DNA from: Anisakis pegreffii
Taxonomy: Eukaryota; Nematoda; Chromadorea; Rhabditida; Anisakidae
Length of the DNA: 64,000 nucleotides
Assembly (NCBI GenBank): GCA_035041965.1
Contig: JAPYMA010000132.1
Coordinates: 1 to 64,000 of the forward strand
Direction of reading: 5' to 3'
Shown here: positions 39,168 through 51,800 of the stretch, piece after piece
How positions within the stretch are numbered: position 1 is the stretch's first letter
Layout of the letters: each line of letters starts with the position of its first letter
The notes under the pieces: model-generated
What the model saw: only the letters and a program-made list of their open reading frames with translations
What the model was told of the DNA's origin: nothing
Databases searched by the model: none
Position numbers and translations under genes: made by a program

Positions 39168-40471
39168 TCATTTTTGCGCGGTGGTACTTTTCGACTTCGG
39201 AAGTTCTGTTTGAATGGACGCCAACTGATCATCCCAGGACTTCTCGATTTTCGACCAGTGCGCCAATAACTCTTTCTTTCTTTGCTCTCGTTTATTGAAA
39301 TAATATGGGAACTGCTCACGTTCGGGCAAAGTCCACTGCTCTGAATCAACTATCTGAAATTCGAATCTAATTCAATTTGACCAAAATTCACCCGAAAACA
39401 ATCAATTAATGCTTATAATTTGGTGTTAAACACTTTCACAAAGCGATAATTATCGCCCTTGCATTTATTCGTAAATTAATCCGCAAATCATTGAAATTCA
39501 CTAAGAAATGGACATCTGTAAGAGTGAAGCGACGACGCGGAAAAAACTGTGAACGAAAAGCACTCACCACGTCAGGGGATTCTCGTTCACGATCATATGA
39601 ACTGCCACCGGGATCGAGCGCAACTGAAAATGGTTTTGAAACAATCGTTTGAAAACATGCTGACATTATCACGATTGTGAAAACAAGAAAGGGAAACTTT
39701 CAAAATGTTGATGAGAAAGAATGAAATGAAGAGACAATAATAACAAGAAGAACGAACATCGCATCGGTTTGAAGTGTCTCTTTTCCCAAACCTGACGACA
39801 TCCATCAGCGAGAAGGAGTTGTGCCTTGCGGATGTCTTTCTCGTCTTTATTTGCATCGAAACGTGCCCGCATTATTACTTTCTGATAGCGCACTTCTAAA
39901 CTGCAATAGAAAAACAACAGTAACACATCGGTGTTCATTATTATGTTTATCACTATTGATGTTTTTGCATGTCAGTGACAATATCACTCTTTTTGTAGTT
40001 ATTGTCATTGCTATAAGTTTTCAAAAATTTTAGAAGCGATCATCACACGAACGGAAAGGTTTCACGATCACATTACCAATATTCTCTTCCCAAAAACAAA
40101 ACCGAAAAGGAGTTATTCAAGAAAATTTCAAGGAACTCTCGTTACTACTCACTATCAGCATCCTTTGAATCATTCATTCGAACTTGTCCGAACTGACCAA
40201 TCATTAAAAAATTGTAACTGTGTATGATTATATAATACAAAGGTTAAAAAGTTTCAATCCGACCTCAGACCGTACTTTCTGAGACCAAAACAGCGCCAGC
40301 ATTTTTGTTTATATCCTGATTTGCTTGATGGTGAAGATGAAACACAACATTAAAAACTTACTTATCACCACCGTACCAGTTGTCCACCTCACGAAGTGCT
40401 CTTTTATAGAGACGGCATACCTTTTGACGATGTGATAACGCTTTCGTGAACATCCATGCCGGTGACTCCAT
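39168..40471 (-). CDS. NDUFB9: NADH:ubiquinone oxidoreductase subunit B9 (NDUFB9, LYR family)
   Basis: NDUFB9 (B22) is an accessory LYR-motif subunit of mitochondrial complex I on the membrane arm. Four exons join in phase: 40471-40362, 39900-39758, 39623-39568 and 39353-39168, giving 164 residues (human 179). The LYR-type motif is VCRLYKRALREVDNWY near 18-33. It is followed by MRARFDANKDEKDIRKAQLL, WEKRHFKP, the diagnostic ALDPGGSSYDRE (human PDSPGGTSYER) and LPEREQFPYYFNKREQRKK (human YPDYFAKREQWKK). The family match runs through all exons. It is divergent from the aldo-keto reductase at 41.7 kb, so the two share a 1.3 kb upstream region. Confidence 0.94.
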
Positions 40472-41748
40472 TGTGTCAGCCGGGTTTTGACCGGGTTACC
40501 GGATCGACTGACTGACTGACTGCAAAAATCTGAGTACTAGTGCTATTTCGGTGCACCACCGTGTTCAGACACATACGGGCGCTGATTCGCAAAGCACATG
40601 AGCCGAAAGCCATGCGTGAGCCTCAAACCTAGGCCGAAACCTGCGCGTAGTCCTTTGTTACCATGGCATTGCGTAGTATGACTTGGAATTGTATGGTGTG
40701 ACGCCCCGAAACAACATAAATGCGAAATTTTGTTTTAATTAATCTGGAAGAATATTCAAGCGATCAGACAGTAACAAGCATAAAGCTAATTAGCAATTCA
40801 AGCTCTGCCCCATATTTAAATGGTAAAAGGTTAGGGCAATAGTCAACAAACGATTGAAATCAATGAATAACGACAAATCGGTAAAACAGTACACTAGATG
40901 AATCTCGATGTAATGACTCGATTCTGGAATAAAATGCAGTGAAATTCACAAAACTGGCACCGAAATATCTCTTAAAGCATTTAAAACAAAGTCAAATCAT
41001 AATGTTTCTTCACGTACACGGCTGAACCGCAATGTCGAAAGGAAAATTCATTACAGCTGCTCCAGGACATTCCGAATTCGTTACAGCAGAAATGCACTCT
41101 CAAACTTGAGGGTCTACGACAATTGACCAAGCGACATCTGCCAACACGATGTTTCGCCAAAAAAGTCGGTCACACAAACTTCGTCTAGGTTGAACGTAAG
41201 CGTAGCCTCAGCGTATGCCTAAGCGTTCGCACTGCGAACCCAAACGAAGTTTGTGTGACCAACTTTTTTTGGCGAAACATCGTATTGGCAGATGTCGCTT
41301 GGTCAATTGTCGTGTTCCCCAAACTTGAACACGATCCTCGTTCACTGATCGGAAATTCACTGATTTAAGTCGTCTCGAAATGCCACCGAATTATAGCCAA
41401 CAATAGTCAAGTGAACTTTCTCATTTGAAAGCATCAATTGCGCTCATTCGTTTCTTTAATTGTCTCATTCTTCGACTAAACTTTTAGCCACCGTTGAACA
41501 AACATGTTGTCGTGTCTGGCATTGTCGCATATAGCCAATGCTAGAGTTCATTCATTTTGTAAACGTCAAAATCAGCTGGTGGTGGACTTTTTAAACGCAG
41601 ATTTTGATTAAGTGGTTGCTCGAATATTACCGTGGAAGATCAGTGTCTGTGAACTGTTCTCATATGAAACTGAAATATTTGAAAGCCGTACTGTCAGCGC
41701 TGATTATATTGACAAACACTGTTGAGCAGATTGAAAATTAAGGTGGAA
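40472..41748. promoter_or_regulatory. Shared upstream region of divergent NDUFB9 and AKR genes
   Basis: This 1.3 kb lies between two start codons that face away from each other, so it should contain both promoters. A GACT tetramer run at about 40507-40522 and a 198-base foldback element (41116-41313) are the only clear structures. No core promoter motif is assignable by eye. Confidence 0.5.
41116..41313. mobile_element. Foldback MITE, family B copy 1
   Basis: Arms of about 72 bases, beginning ACGACAATTGACCAAGCGAC at the left and its complement at the right, match with only a few mismatches. They flank a short core with GCGTAGCCTCAGCG. The copy at 54955-55421 has the same ends. There is no coding capacity. 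Confidence 0.85.
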
Positions 41749-43464
41749 ATGGATAATGAAGGCTTGTTGTACGTTAAAGAAAGAATGCCTTCGATTGGAT
41801 TGGGCACATATCAAATAAAAGATTCGAAAGTAATATTCCAAATTGTTGATAAAGCATTAGAAACGGGTTATCGTATGTTTGATACGGCACAAGTTTATGC
41901 GAATGAAATGTTTATTGGTGACGCATTGCAACAGTTATTACCGAAGTACAATCTGAAAAGGTTCGCGAGAACTTATTTCTATCAAATAACACTCAAAAAG
42001 CAATCGAAATCATGCTTCTTGAGCACTTCACTTATGATCAGTGACATTTTGTGTGATCGTTGAATTTTTATGACGGTATTTGCGTCAGACTCAGTCGCAG
42101 TTAAATTGACTGAAAAAATAGTTGCACTGATACTCGAACAAAATTTGATCGTCTGTCGAGACAACGCCGCGGTCTTTCGGAACATTTTGATCTGAATGGA
42201 TTATGATTAAAGACTTTCGTTAGAACCTAACCAGTGATCTACAATTTAAGAGAAGATATATTCATAATCACAAAATTAAAACCATCGAATCAAGGTGAAT
42301 CGAAAGCAAAACAATCCATTTATCAATCACTGCAGAATCTTCACACTGATTACATCGACTTATTTTTGATTCACTGGCCCGGAGTATCATCAAGGAATGT
42401 CAGTGATCCTTCGAACGCAAAATTACGTTCTCAGAGCTGGGCGGTTATGGAAGAAATGTATAGTAAGGTTTTCATTTCCGAGTATTACCGACATTATTAG
42501 CAATAACAAAGTGTTGTTTTCACTATCTGATTTATTTGCTTACCTTCTCAATTTAATATTGATCGCAGGACACCTGAAGATAGAATAACATTTTTTCAAC
42601 TTGCGAATAACTGATGTCGGTCAGAAATGTTTTTGTGAAAATCATATATCCGAAGAAAGACATCGTTGATGTATCACTGTCTGAACACATTGTTTGATGT
42701 AAATTAGCATCGTACAACAAAACAAGTCTGCTAATACTCACTGGGAACGGATGTTGATATGAGCATGAACTTCGCTGAGAAATTCGTCAATGAATTTTTA
42801 AATGATCTATTCGATGAGCTGTACTTTATTAGGAAGTATTCATGAAATTATGCATTAGGATCAAAAGAATTACGAGCGATTGGTGTGTCGAACTACGAGA
42901 TAAGGCATTTGGAGATATTGCTATCATCGGCCACTGTACAAGTGGCTCTTAACCAATGCGAATATCATCCGCATTATGAGCAAAAACAACTGATCGATTA
43001 CTGCACTCAGCATAACATCGTATTTCAGGTGACCCAATTCAAATACATACCTATTAAAATATTCGTCTTTTGTTGGATATGTGTTATGTAAGTTTTTTGG
43101 GTTTGAAATTTATCGGAATAATAGAAAGACTGGGCAGTTTCCAGTACTTATATGTCGAAGACAATTTGAGTATTTATTCACACAGCTACTCACAGAGTGT
43201 GTCTAGGACTTTGTTTTAAAAACTGATATTGAATAATGACAGTTAATTGCTTTCAGGCTTATAGCAGTTTCGGAAGTCCTCGATCTATCGATAAGCTCGT
43301 GCAAGATGAACAAATACAGAAGATGGCAAGCAAGTATAATTGCTCAATCACACAGTTTCTGTTAGCGTGGTCCATTTCACAAGGTACAATATATTGATTG
43401 AAGTGAATGCAAAATGAAAATTCGTTTCGCTGATCACTTATTTAGTGGTATTGTTCCAATCGTC

Positions 43465-43549
<85 letters not shown>

Positions 43550-43928
43550 TCTCGTGGATGCAAACAAATCAAAAAACGATGTAAATGCAGATGGTGTTGT
43601 TGCACAATGTAGTCATGTGATTTATACTTTTGTGATTCAACTGAATTTATAATTCGTATTCGACGTTAGAGTGTTGATGTAATCGTTTGAAATTGGCATG
43701 ACGGAAATGAAACATGAATTCTGTTAGAATAATGAGTATTACAAAATAAAACTGACGGCAATAATCGAACGTTCTTAAGGTATCAGTGTTTTACCGCGAA
43801 GCACCAATGTGAATCACATCGCCGACAATTACAAATCAATTCAATACAAAATCTCAGAAGAGGATATCGATGCGGTTATGTCTAATAAAAGACGAAAGTA
43901 CTGTTGGGATCCATCAGTTGTTTCGTAG
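41749..43928 (+). CDS. Aldo-keto reductase
   Basis: Aldo-keto reductases reduce carbonyls with NADPH in the cytosol. Five exons join in phase: 41749-41960, 42251-42462, 42859-43028, 43257-43383 and 43780-43928, giving 289 residues (a usual AKR is about 290-320). The catalytic tetrad is complete: Asp45 and Tyr50 in FDTAQVYANE, Lys79 in ITKL and His112 in LFLIHWPG. Other signatures are PSIGLGTYQI at the start, LRAIGVSNYEIRHLE, VALNQCEYHPHYEQ, AYSSFGSP and the cofactor-binding ISVLPRSTNVNHIADN. The second exon must end at 42462 (donor GTAAGG) to keep phase; the next GT would break it. An intron between exons 4 and 5 holds a (TA)n tract. Substrate cannot be predicted, and several nematode AKRs would match equally, so no symbol is given. 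Confidence 0.94.
43467..43548. repeat. (TA)n microsatellite in AKR intron 4
   Basis: About 41 uninterrupted TA units between the exons ending at 43383 and starting at 43780. Confidence 0.95.
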
Positions 43929-44691
43929 TTGATGTTTACCATTCGTAAAACGTTAAACTCTTAGAAGGAATCTCAACCTCGCTGCAACATATACATACCT
44001 CAATAAAATTTTAGCAGTGTTTTCAATGAAATGAAATTTTAACACATCAGCTCGTTGATTGTTTAATGGCACACAAAACAGATTATCGATAAATGGCACA
44101 ACAAAAAGATTATCATAATTTTGAACCGTACGGTACAAGCTTAAACCATACAGAACAACTAAGAAAATCGTCAGCGTTCTGAGATGTCTAAAAATGTTAA
44201 CAATTTTGCGTTCGAAAAGAAATCTGAAAAGGGAATTGGTACAAAATAACGAAACGATTGCAAAATTTGAAAGAATTATAAATGAAATCTAAAGCTCATA
44301 AGCGGTACAATTCTGCAAATGCATTTCTTGGTATATAATAATACAACATATTACATTTATATACAGCAAATATTCAAGAAAGCGAGTTAATTCTACGAAT
44401 ATTCTACGAATATACCTTCCAATAACATTCCAAGCAAATCCTAAGTTTTATTTTCATTCAACTGTACGAGGATACTGCTACGAGATCAATTCCAAAAAAA
44501 AACTGGAAAACGATTGCAAACCGAAGTGTCTTCGAGAGGAATTTCCTCTTTTTCCATCATTAATTGGATGTGTACCTATTTATGGAGGAAAACTGACAAG
44601 TTTATGAAAGTAAATAAAGAAACTAACCATTCAATGAAATGAATAAATTAATGAACAATTACTGTGAATAATACAAATACGTAACATAATT
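43929..44691. other. Convergent spacer between AKR and TMX2
   Basis: About 760 bases holding the 3' ends of two genes read toward each other. No coding exon or repeat is evident. Confidence 0.7.
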
Positions 44692-47051
44692 CTAGGCATT
44701 CTTCTTGGCTGCTTCCTCTCCCTCTTTCTGCATCTGATGTCTGCTGTGTTTGCCCAAGTTTGTTTTACATTCATTATGCAGATTATTTATGTCAAATTCG
44801 AGAATACAATTCTCCTGAAATTTCATTTCGGATGAATTTATTCGAACGAATAATAACACAACCAATAAAAGATGAGAGAGCATAAATTCACCGGAGTGAA
44901 CACGAAAGGTACGGCTCGTTTGTTTTGAATTGTTGGTCTTCGCATCACCTCTTTACCGTCTTTGAATAGTGACATCTGTGATTGAGACACGGCGATTAGT
45001 TTTGATTGGTAATAAATGATGCAATTGAAATGAATAATTCAATTGCATAATCTTTATTACTATTATTGTTAACTAACAATAAGAATGCAACCAAAAACAT
45101 CTTTTTATTACGCTTACGAATTTTCAAAATCAAAATGCTACAATAATGTTTCATTATTTTCTCATTCTCCGTGAATCATCATAACATTGTTTGGATTATA
45201 CAATAAACCATGAAATAACCCACACTAAACTAAAGTTAAACGAATCAAGAACGGAACATATACTAAACAAAATTAACCGTCGGTAACTGTCGACTCGCAG
45301 GGTGCGTATTGATTCTGAAACGTTCACCTTCTTTCGCCCAACGACCCACGTCCAGTTTTGCGAACCGTAGATTTGGTAAAGCGAATCTGTCCAAATGAAA
45401 CTGATCATTGCATTTGAAAATACATTACAACAAATGAATAATCGAACAAAACCGAATCAACGAAACCAATCCGCAAAGGCAAAGACAACCTATCGCTGAG
45501 CTGCGAAAATACCGGTGCAATGTGTTTACATTCTGGTGACCAAGTTGTATAGAACTGCACTAACCACGTAACGCGTTTATTTTTCTGTATCTCTTCCTGT
45601 AACGATGAAAGGAATAGCACAAAAACAGCAACAGTAAAACAAATTACCGAATTAAAACAGTCACAATTATTGATAACTTATATAATCATAACAATTGAAA
45701 AGTAAATCTAGATGAAATAAAAAATTACAAACATATCAATAAAAAAAAATTCGCGAATAACAAACATATAATTCAGCTCCATTGAAATATGTAACTCTTT
45801 CGGGTCCTTTATAAGCTGGTTCCGGGAACAATACAGCATGAACTGTAAAGAGATATTACATCCGGCAAGCAGTTCATAATGACAATGGATCACTTTTGAT
45901 AAGGATGATAATCACAATGAATTCAATTAATACTCATAAGGAGGAAATGGTAACGCTGACGGGAACACATAAAAATAATTACGATACGAAGCAAAAATGA
46001 AAGTAAAAACACTGTGCTCTTGTTAGATACCGCATGAATGAATAACCAACCAATGCAAATCAGCACATAAATAGTACCAACAAATGGTTCAGCCCTCAAA
46101 AACAAAAAAATGTTCGCCATTTTCGAGAAAAGAAATACATTCGCCAAGTAATGTAACCAATTCGACGCTTTGCGATTCTTCCATATTATTATAACGCCCA
46201 AGAAAATGAGTATTTCGTGTTCACGCTGTAAACTTTCACTTTATTAGAGTCAGTGCACCATACCACATTAACCACTCACCATGCTGGCATAAAGCATCTA
46301 TATTATATTGTAAAAATACACCACAACAAAAAAATAATTCATTCTATGACAATAAAATATCAACATTACGTTCGATCACACTAGATATCGCTACATTTCA
46401 GCATTCAAAATTTTGCGTGTTCTCATCACATAAGATATAAGGCATTAACAGTAGTATTGCTCTTTTCTGTAGTAAATGGTATTGTGCACAGCATAAAATC
46501 ATGTTGAGACGCATCCATAAGAATGCAATCAACATGTTTGCTTGAATGCAGTGATCGCATTCTTTGAGTAGTCTTTTCGACTGACTGAATGTATCCATTC
46601 AAGAATGTTTGTTTGTGTTCATAAGAAAGCAATCATGAGAGCATTTTACTGATGGCATCTCAATAAGCTACATAACAGGGGTCCCCATATGGGGAAAATA
46701 ATTCGGGTTTGTCAGGGGCTAATGGAGGCGGTCGGGAAATTACTTGTGACGTTATACATGGAAATGGTAAGTTATTGTAACAGGAGGGGGGGGGGGGAGG
46801 CAATGACAGCTTGACAGAACACCGGAGAAGGTATTACAGCATCCGAGCGTGGAACCACAGCTATAAAATAAGTATTACGATGAAATCGGACTCACCATAT
46901 CAAGGCCGCATTTCCCATCGATACCGAAAATGAAGTTACAAACGTACGGTGTCAACTTGGCGATAAAAAATGCAACTGATAACAGAATATTGCCGATGTG
47001 ATGAGCGGTTAAAATGTTTTTCAAATCATTCAATTTTATCCGAGGGAACAT
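44692..47051 (-). CDS. TMX2: Thioredoxin-related transmembrane protein 2 (TMX2)
   Basis: TMX2 is an ER-membrane protein of the disulfide-isomerase family with an atypical redox site. Seven exons join in phase: 47051-46896, 46225-46051, 45842-45766, 45596-45490, 45386-45278, 44975-44892 and 44814-44692, giving 276 residues (human 296). Matches in order are REHEILIFLGVIIIWKNRK, NVFLFSKMANIFLFLRAEPF, AYKGPERVTYFN and the thioredoxin-like KRVTWLVQFYTTWSPEC. Then come FAKLDVGRWAKEGERFRI, SRQLPT, LFKDGKEVMRRPTIQNKRAV and ENCILEFDINNL. The active-site motif is Ser156-Pro-Glu-Cys159, so one catalytic cysteine is replaced by serine, as in other TMX2 proteins. Hydrophobic segments near 20-45 and 60-110 are membrane spans. 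The C terminus KKNA fits a di-lysine ER-retrieval signal. Phase requires the second exon to end at 46051, not at the later GT. Confidence 0.95.
46675..46860 (-). repeat. C-rich dispersed repeat, inverted copy 3
   Basis: Read on the minus strand it gives TGTCATTGCCTCC, a long C run, TACAATAACTTACCATTTCC and CCCATATGGGGACCCCTGTT, matching copy 1 at 17.2 kb over most of its length. It lies in TMX2 intron 1. A following TTACAGCATCCGAGCG may be a trace of the GTGATG-type MITE. Confidence 0.6.
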
Positions 47052-48828
47052 TTTTCCGATGGTCGATTAATTACTGAAAGAGGAATATTCTTTTATCACA
47101 GTTAACTTTTGTAAAATTCACTGCGCATTAACAATTAAAAACTTTTTTCTCGTTCTCGCATCCAGAAGACCGTGAACAGAATTCGAGTCATAGAACATAA
47201 GGCTAGTTAATTCTTATTTCTGCACAATTCTCTTCTGAACGAACAGAATGCATCACTAATCGTAAGGATACGGACAGGCTACACGAAGCTCTAAAAATTT
47301 GTTCAAATTACTTGACCAACTGAACGCCACTCACAATTTACAGCAAATTTGCTATTATAATACGGGCTGTTTTTCACAATACGTCTATCTGATTCGATCT
47401 GAATTGATTTCCTCACTTCATATTTCATATCTTATGACCAGATTAACTTCAAAATCATCAGATTCCGTGATGAACTGATTCTTGCGCTTAATTTGGCTTG
47501 CGCTTAATTAGGATTTCTTCATAGTTTCAAAATGTGCGGATGATTCTCAAACAACGAACGCTGCTTGAAAAAGCAAATCTTGTCATGATTGATGATGACT
47601 ACAAGGTATTCCTTCTCAGTCTGCAATGAACATGTTGAAATGGTGACTGAATATGAAGAAATCCGTAGTGAGCGTTTTTAATAATTACAGTTTTGAGTGA
47701 CATTACCACTGAATGAGTTTCATACTTTGGGACATCAAAATATCACGCGAATCCGGGTATGCAGATGCTCGAATCACGCAGCATTCGCGTAGATCCAATT
47801 TAATTTAATAAAATCAACCGTATCTTACTATTAGAAAATTTGAAAATTTTTCTCAATAATAGCGGAGCAATTTTCTCGAGCGGTTTGCGAATTAGAAATA
47901 ACGCATTGGTACGATGGTAGAAGATAATTCTCTCGAGCGAGAAAAGTTTCGAAAAACTGTATTGCCGCATAAACACATAAAAATAGATAAATGAATGGAA
48001 GAAAATCACATCCATCACAGATCAATAATAATATTTAACCATTTAAGCTGAGCCCATCTTACTCAGTTTGACTCTGTAAAATGCATATTCATTTCGGCTT
48101 TATACACAATCAAAACAACAACTAACAGTGTCAATATTAACAATGACAATAACAATAATAAAGACTAACAACACATGAGTCAGCCAAAAAAGAGATGCCG
48201 TGTAAGAAAGAAATTGACAACGGACTGATTAACGATGATATCACAGCCAATAAAAACTTATGCTGAATAGAAGTTGAAAGGCAAATAAAATGGAATCGCA
48301 GTTGAACATCCATCACAAAATTAGTTGAAGACAATGATAACAATTGTGAACGTTGAGACTGATAAAGATCGCAATCACGTACAACTAATTTCCAAACCAA
48401 CTGGTCGATAACTTATAAAATGACGAGAACGATGGAGTGTTTCGAACACCATCTGAAGTACTCGATGCTTGATTCAGGAGAGCCTTTTTACGCATTTGCA
48501 TATTTGCCGCTGATAATGTTGGTCGCAATTTCGATGAGTCCGATTCCTGAAATTTATCATTTCCTGAACCTAAGAGATCTGTCAGTACGGAGATTAATTG
48601 TCGTATTTAATTAACACCAATTATCACGTTCAACTAAAGTGAATGAACATCAACATCAACCTCAACCGAAATTATTAGCACGACCGCTACTCATAAAACT
48701 GCAACTGTTGCTAAATCAGAACAAAAGGCAATAAATTAAATTTGTAACAATGCTATTATTAACATCAATATAAACGACATTAAAGATAAGAACCTTAACA
48801 GAACATAATATTACCATATGTTTAGAAA
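47052..48828. other. Spacer between COG1 and TMX2
   Basis: About 1.8 kb between the last COG1 exon I recognise and the TMX2 start. It probably hides the true terminal exon and 3' UTR of COG1, since the exon ending at 48829 has a splice donor. Open frames here are short and unconvincing. Confidence 0.55.
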
Positions 48829-51800
48829 GACGAGGTATGAGTGAGAAGCGTGTGATGTCGCCAACGTGCGGAACGATGTCAACAACAGCCATATACGACT
48901 CGTTCAGAGATGATTCTTTTGCTGCGAATAAATCAACTAATATGTTACCGAACAACACCTGAATCACATTACGAGCTATTCTTCTGCAACGAATGTACAC
49001 TGCTGGCATTTTCTAATGGATGTTTCCAATGCCGAATCTTCAAGATCCCAAGAACAACTGATGTCAACAAAGTCAGAAAGTAATCACTGAACTTTTCCAT
49101 CCTGATTAATGAGAAACGAACAAATTGATTTTCAGCCACATAAGGGTTGGAAAACGAGGCGGATTTTCCCCCCTCTGTTCACAATGAAAATTTCCCCGTG
49201 TAGACGGTCTTTCCCCTCCCTCTCCAACTGTGATCGATACTGACTAAACACGGCTGAAGAAATGTTAACTGCCATCTAAAAACGAACTCAAGAAAACAGC
49301 AGTGGAAACAACACTAAAGGTTTGTCAAATGGATGAACAAGTGAAATATTTCGATGCACAAAGAAAGCAAATGAATATTTCAGTAAAGTAGTGAGCAATA
49401 AATGATTAGAGGGCAAAGACGAACCGAATATCTCTGTGCAGCAATTCGAGCATTTTTGGCGATCGGTGCCGCGAGGAGCGTGATATCGAATGGATCAATT
49501 GTTGACTCAATGGACGCAATCAACAAACGAAAACGTTCACAATGAAACATTAGATTCAGCACTCGCAAATCGAACAGATACTGCAGTGATATGCGTGATA
49601 TTATCGACGTTGTTCGTTGTTGTGAAGGAGGATTGTGTTCGTTATTCGTTGCTGCCGAAGATACGCACCTTTCGTAGACATCACATAAATGCGAACGAAG
49701 TGTTTCACCGATATGCAAACGAATTGTCCGAGTGCACAGATGCGATATTGACTGATCACTTATCTTAACTTGTCTCTTTTTTAGTTCATTCGAACCAAAA
49801 AACTGCAGTTATTATTTCAGTGAAACGGAAGGAAGGGTAGAAGAAAAGCTGTGAATGGCCGATATTGTCATTAGGAAAATGATTGAACGTGCATCAAAGT
49901 AGCCTCTAGTTTCCCTAACCAAATAATTATTTCTCATTTCTATTTGGTTTAATTTCAGTGGTCCATATAAATAACCGCAGTTGGATGAAATTTAATGACG
50001 TGAGTCATTTCGTCAGATGAAATAATAGCTCACGATAAGTAATGGTTAAATAATAACAATGATAACGGTATTCAACTGATTACGAAGTTACCGAACATCC
50101 GACAAAGTTGATTCAGCGACCGAATGGTAAATTATAACTACTGACAAATAAACTGAACCAATTTCACAACTTAACAATAAAATGAAAGCAATACTGAAAA
50201 TGAACAACACCAAAATATGCTTACCTTCAAGCAGATCGCGTGCAAGAATGCAAAAAGTAAACGGTTTATTTGAATGGGCACCTCGACGATTCCAACTTCA
50301 GGTAGATTCAGTTTCTCGAATTCCTTCAAAATCACATCTTTCGTTCATTAACTATTATTCAGCGATACATGCGGACATAACCTATGGGTCGAATATTTAC
50401 TCTTTACTAAATGCCGATCCACCTGATTACACTGCTATTAAAATCGATGCGTATTGTTGATTTAGAAAGACTGCTGATGTACGGCTATCGACTGCTTTCA
50501 GCAGTCAATCCGAAACACCATTAGATACTTATTTCCTCGGTCAATCAGAGTGTATTTTGGGTTCGGCTCACCTCGAGCCCTTCTGCTGAAAGCAGTCGAT
50601 AGCCGGACACCAGCAGTCTTTCTAAATCAATAATATTGACCAGTCTGAGAGTGCAGTCTTACACCTATATGATCTCAAAATCAATAATTGAAATCAGAAC
50701 TTCATGAGAACAGACCCTCCCTGCGCTAATCCTATTGGTTGTGATGAGAGGATCTGAAGGAAGAAAGAGTGTAATATTTGCGTGAACTCGTAATGAGTTG
50801 AAAATGCTCGTCAGATAAATAAGTAAAACCCTGTGTTGAAAAGAAATATTCAACCTACTATTAAGAATCCCCATCTAGTAAGTTCAGCAGTCACAACCAC
50901 CATCACAAATGATACACCGAAAACAGTGAATTGAAAATAAATTTTTACCGGAATCCTTTGCGAATAATCAACCAATAATTCACCTGTATGTATGAAAGGA
51001 ATGCGAAAGGATCTGATGGAAGTGAGGTTATGTGTTCAATCTGTACTTCTTTAGCACACTGCGCTATTACTTCATCCAAAAAGATGCTAAAAATTCATTT
51101 ATGAAATGAACTGACGTTAGTGAATTCAATAAAGCATGAAAGAATAATGAAGTGAAAGGATATCACCAATGAGTGACTCAACGATTTAGACCCTACAACG
51201 CCGAGAGATTTACATGAACTATGTCCTCTCACTACTCCTGATCTCCACAATTCACGCAACTACACTTAAATACTACCTGAATATCATGACCAAGGTTGAG
51301 ACATGAGTCTTACTTCCGCCTGAACTCCACTTGGAATTCAGTTTCTTTCGTTGCTTACTCACAATTAGACGGCTGATCAAAGCAATGTTTTGAGAGGTGG
51401 ATGAAAATGAATGAAAACTATTGAAACGACGTATTTTCTAAATGCTGATCAGTTACATAAATAAAACAGAACAAAACTCTCAAAAGCGAACAAACCAAAA
51501 GCATTTCTCAGCTGTTTTACGCAACATGTCAGCACATTGCGCGATCTGTTCATTATTGATCGATAGGCATTTTGAGATGACTGAATTTGGTGACTGCAGT
51601 ATTGAGAGATAAAGACGTGCCATCGAGAGAGCTTTATCAGTTGAATTATGATCGCTATTATTCATAACAAAGCTTTTATCTGTATCGTCATTACCACCTT
51701 TCATAATATCCTCACTTGCATCACACACTCTACAATTTATAAATATCACATTCAAAATTCGACTGCTGCTTACAATGCCACAAAAAAAAACTGAATCCTT

